From JAVBTR01 sp031556065 (lineage in GTDB: Bacteria; Bacillota; Clostridia; Christensenellales; Aristaeellaceae): a stretch of DNA of 64,000 nucleotides. The stretch is taken from positions 1 to 64,000 of the forward strand of contig JAVBTR010000035.1 of NCBI GenBank assembly GCA_031556065.1, in the 5' to 3' direction. Positions 61,905 through 64,000 of this stretch are shown here, piece by piece (the first letter of the stretch is position 1; each line of letters begins with the position of its first letter). The position numbers were made by a program, and so were the translations under genes. The notes under the pieces were generated by a model, which was not told the origin of the DNA, searched no databases, and was given only the letters and a program-made list of their open reading frames with translations.

Positions 61905-62807
61905 CGCTTCTAAAATACGTTCCGCCGCCGCGCAGCCCATGGCGTTTCTCGCCTCCAGGGTATTGGTACCTACATGGGGCGTTAGAACCAGGTTCTTCAG
62001 TTCTTTAAGACATTTAGGAATTTCCGGTTCATTGTAGAACACATCCAATCCGGCCGCGAACATCTCATCCTTTTTAAGCTTTTCATACAAAGCATCATAA
62101 TCCACCACCGCGCCACGGGCTGTGTTCACCAGCACCGAGCGCTTTTTCATCAGAGCTAGTTTTTCTTTGCTGATAAGGTTCTTGGTTTGCGCCGTCAGCG
62201 GGCAATGAATGCTCACCGCGTCGGACTGCCTTAAAAGTGTATCCAGCTCCACGTATTCGGCTCCATTTTCTTCCTTTGCCCGGCTGCGGTTATGGTATAA
62301 AACCCGCATGCCCATAAGCTTGCCAAATTGAGCCACAATGCCACCGATATGCCCCATGCCAACAATCCCCAGGGTATTGCCGTAAAGCCCCATACCCATG
62401 TGTTTGCCCATACCAAAAAGGCTTTCAGAGAGCACTTCATGGGCCATGGTATTCAGTTGCCCAATCCGGCGCATGGAGGCCAGCAACAGCCCAATGGCCA
62501 ATTCCGCCGTAGGAAAAGCGGTTTCATCGGGGGTGTTGGTAAGGTAGATGCCTTTTTCTGTAGCCACAGCCACATCGATCTTATCGTACCCTGCACCATA
62601 ATTGGCAATGATTTTCAGCTTTTTTCCCTTGCGGATGCAATCCCCGTCCAAAGCGCCGCAAGCCATGACAGCATCGGCATCTTCGATTAAAGCAAGCACC
62701 TCTTCCTTGGAAAAAGCCATAAGCCGTTCAGGGGCCACCACCTCATGGGCAATTAAAAGGTTTCTGTATTCATCGGGCACCCCGTGGGTCACAAGAATCT
62801 TAGCCAT
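61866..62807 (-). CDS. D-2-hydroxyacid dehydrogenase (NAD-binding)
   Basis: A 313-residue enzyme of the D-isomer 2-hydroxyacid family. NAD loop GIVGMGHIGG, and the catalytic Arg, Glu and His in NTARGAVV, YNEPE and TPHVG. Candidates are glyoxylate/hydroxypyruvate or phenylpyruvate reduction; the family does not decide. It ends tail-to-tail with the amidohydrolase gene. Confidence 0.9.
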   Translation of the reverse strand: MAKILVTHGVPDEYRNLLIAHEVVAPERLMAFSKEEVLALIEDADAVMACGALDGDCIRKGKKLKIIANYGAGYDKIDVAVATEKGIYLTNTPDETAFPTAELAIGLLLASMRRIGQLNTMAHEVLSESLFGMGKHMGMGLYGNTLGIVGMGHIGGIVAQFGKLMGMRVLYHNRSRAKEENGAEYVELDTLLRQSDAVSIHCPLTAQTKNLISKEKLALMKKRSVLVNTARGAVVDYDALYEKLKKDEMFAAGLDVFYNEPEIPKCLKELKNLVLTPHVGTNTLEARNAMGCAAAERILEALNGQIPSHIVNL

Positions 62808-62810
62808 CGT

Positions 62811-63308
62811 TTACTCCCCTACTGTTTCCGCTTCTGTAAAATTTCCCTGGACAGAAGGCAAATGCTGGTTCACCATCAGCAGTGCGTCTTCGCCGTTATC
62901 CTCATAATAGCGCTTACGGTAGCCAACCGATGCAAAACCCAGTTTCCCGTACAGCCCTTGGGCACGAAGGTTGCTTCTGCGCACTTCCAGGGTGATATAT
63001 TCAACCGATAAATTGGCCGCGTACTGCAACAAGGCCTTTGTAAGCATTTCGCCATAGCCATTGCCCCGCTCTTTTTCCGTGATGGCGATATTGGTAATAT
63101 GGCCTTCCTCCAATATAATCCATATCCCGGCAAAGCCAATGATTTCCCCCGCCTTCTCCGCCACCAGGTAACGGGCACAGGGGTTATCTGTCATTTCCTT
63201 TTGAAAAGATTCTAAACTCCATGGAGAGGCGAAGGTGGCCTCCTCAATCGCATGAACCTGAACCGCGTCTTCAAGCACCATGCGGCGGATGAGCATATTA
63301 CTTGCCAT
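62811..63308 (-). CDS. rimI: Ribosomal protein S18-alanine N-acetyltransferase
   Basis: A 165-residue GNAT acetyltransferase. The acetyl-CoA loop ITEKERGNGYG and EVRRSNLRAQGLYGKLGF are typical of RimI. ATG at 63308 follows GGGAGG by about 6 bases; the longer frame lies inside tsaB. It overlaps the tsaB stop by 11 bases, the common tsaE-tsaB-rimI arrangement. It is followed within 3 bases by the dehydrogenase gene. Confidence 0.92.
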   Translation of the reverse strand: MASNMLIRRMVLEDAVQVHAIEEATFASPWSLESFQKEMTDNPCARYLVAEKAGEIIGFAGIWIILEEGHITNIAITEKERGNGYGEMLTKALLQYAANLSVEYITLEVRRSNLRAQGLYGKLGFASVGYRKRYYEDNGEDALLMVNQHLPSVQGNFTEAETVGE

Positions 63309-63981
63309 TTTGTGCCTCCCTGGCGACCCGTTCCCGTTCAGCCTGGGGTGCGCGCAAATAAAGAGGTTCCAGCTGCAAATAATCACTTTTTTCTTGCTTT
63401 AAGCTTAACCAGGCCACAGCCCCTGGCCGCAGATGGTTTAAATGAGGCGGTAAAAACATTGCTTTTTCCTTTAAAGTAGCTAAAATAGGCGCTTCATAGG
63501 TTTCGGCTCCATCCCCCAGAAACAAAAATCTGTCCCCAAAGGCCTGAAGCTTTTCCAGGTATTCATTAAGCTTAAGGGCTTTATCTTCCATAAGCCGCAG
63601 GCCTTCTTTAAAGGCCGCGCCATAGACTTGATTGGCCTTGGCGTCCAATATGGGGCAAACAATACCTTCAAAAGGAAATTGGGCCAAAGCTTCCAAGGCA
63701 TTCACCCCCACACAGGGAATATTGAGCCCATGTGCCAACGCCTTGGCGGCACTGACCCCAATCCGCACCCCTGTAAAGGAGCCAGGACCTACCACACAAG
63801 CCACAAATCCGATTTCAGTAGTGGCAAGCCCCGCATTGTTTAATCCCTGTTCCACCATGGGCATCAAGTTTACAGAATGGGTAAGTTTATTGATAGCAAT
63901 GGCCTCATAAGCCAATTTGTCTTCCTTTATTACCGCTACCCCGGCTACCGGACCGGAGGTATCAATGGCCAAAACGTTCAA
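63298..63981 (-). CDS. tsaB: tRNA threonylcarbamoyladenosine biosynthesis protein TsaB
   Basis: A 227-residue partner of TsaD and TsaE in making t6A37 of ANN-decoding tRNAs. It shows VLAIDTSG at the start and the dimerisation/activation segment GPGSFTGVRIG (about 67-77). The start is TTG at 63981: GGGGAGG lies 9 bases upstream and the family begins exactly there. Upstream in-frame codons to 63999 are the ribosome-site region. The gene is therefore complete within the window. Confidence 0.92.
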   Translation of the reverse strand: MNVLAIDTSGPVAGVAVIKEDKLAYEAIAINKLTHSVNLMPMVEQGLNNAGLATTEIGFVACVVGPGSFTGVRIGVSAAKALAHGLNIPCVGVNALEALAQFPFEGIVCPILDAKANQVYGAAFKEGLRLMEDKALKLNEYLEKLQAFGDRFLFLGDGAETYEAPILATLKEKAMFLPPHLNHLRPGAVAWLSLKQEKSDYLQLEPLYLRAPQAERERVAREAQNGK

Positions 63982-64000
63982 GAAGCGCTTCCTCCCCATT

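Noticed and set aside
1..64000. CRISPR arrays, prophage genes, rRNA or tRNA genes
   Set aside because: No regularly spaced repeats, phage structural or integrase genes, or rRNA/tRNA sequences were recognised on either strand.

Overview
The window reads as a chromosomal core region of an anaerobic, low-to-mid GC Gram-positive bacterium (Bacillota, class Clostridia; the exact family cannot be fixed from this sequence). Pointers are the ctsR-mcsA-mcsB-clpC heat-shock operon, a T-box leader in front of valS, an Fe-S-type PurF, long single-chain PurL, Pta-AckA acetate formation, an oxygen-sensitive class I fumarase pair, 4Fe-4S aldo/keto reductases, strong AGGAGG ribosome sites and frequent TTG/GTG starts. 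No rRNA, tRNA, CRISPR array, prophage or intact insertion sequence was seen.

Layout. 70-13385 (minus): a complete de novo purine operon purE-C-F-M-N-purO-AICAR transformylase-D-L-B, followed by a small zinc-ribbon membrane protein. The usual bifunctional PurH is replaced by a stand-alone AICAR transformylase plus an archaeal-type IMP cyclohydrolase. 13386-13727 is a divergent control region with PurR-like boxes on one side and a CtsR operator on the other. 13728-18162 (plus): ctsR-mcsA-mcsB-clpC. 18226-22345: the DNA-repair pair mrfA-mrfB plus a TPR protein. 22540-26996: an XRE-cupin regulator and potABCD polyamine transport. 27075-31207 (minus): an AI-2E-family permease behind a possible attenuator or small RNA, then csoR and copA. 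31405-37451 (minus): argF-carA-carB, where carB is fused in frame to a dapF-like domain. 37515-40737: fumarase subunits, rsmI and rsmH. 40783-45822: folC, valS and a small membrane protein under a valine T-box, then rpmF and yceD. 45889-49419: ackA, pta and divergent tmcAL. 49471-54450: two 4Fe-4S aldo/keto reductases flanking a radical-SAM/DUF4130 DNA-repair module with a LexA-type box on its promoter, plus a decayed IS1182-family transposase. 54461-57803: HAD phosphatase, DUF1653 protein and an amino-acid ABC transporter. 57997-63981: lipid kinase, acidic hypothetical protein, MATE exporter, amidohydrolase, 2-hydroxyacid dehydrogenase, rimI and tsaB.

Most unusual parts. (1) The carbamoyl-phosphate synthetase: CarA keeps the nucleophile Cys but has lost the His and Glu of its glutaminase triad, and CarB carries a C-terminal diaminopimelate-epimerase domain in which one of the two catalytic Cys is Ala. 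This suggests an ammonia-fed enzyme with a repurposed epimerase domain. (2) The radical-SAM/DUF4130 pair, of unknown chemistry, appears to be under SOS control. (3) A promoter-to-terminator unit near 28262-28438 could encode a small RNA or an attenuating leader.
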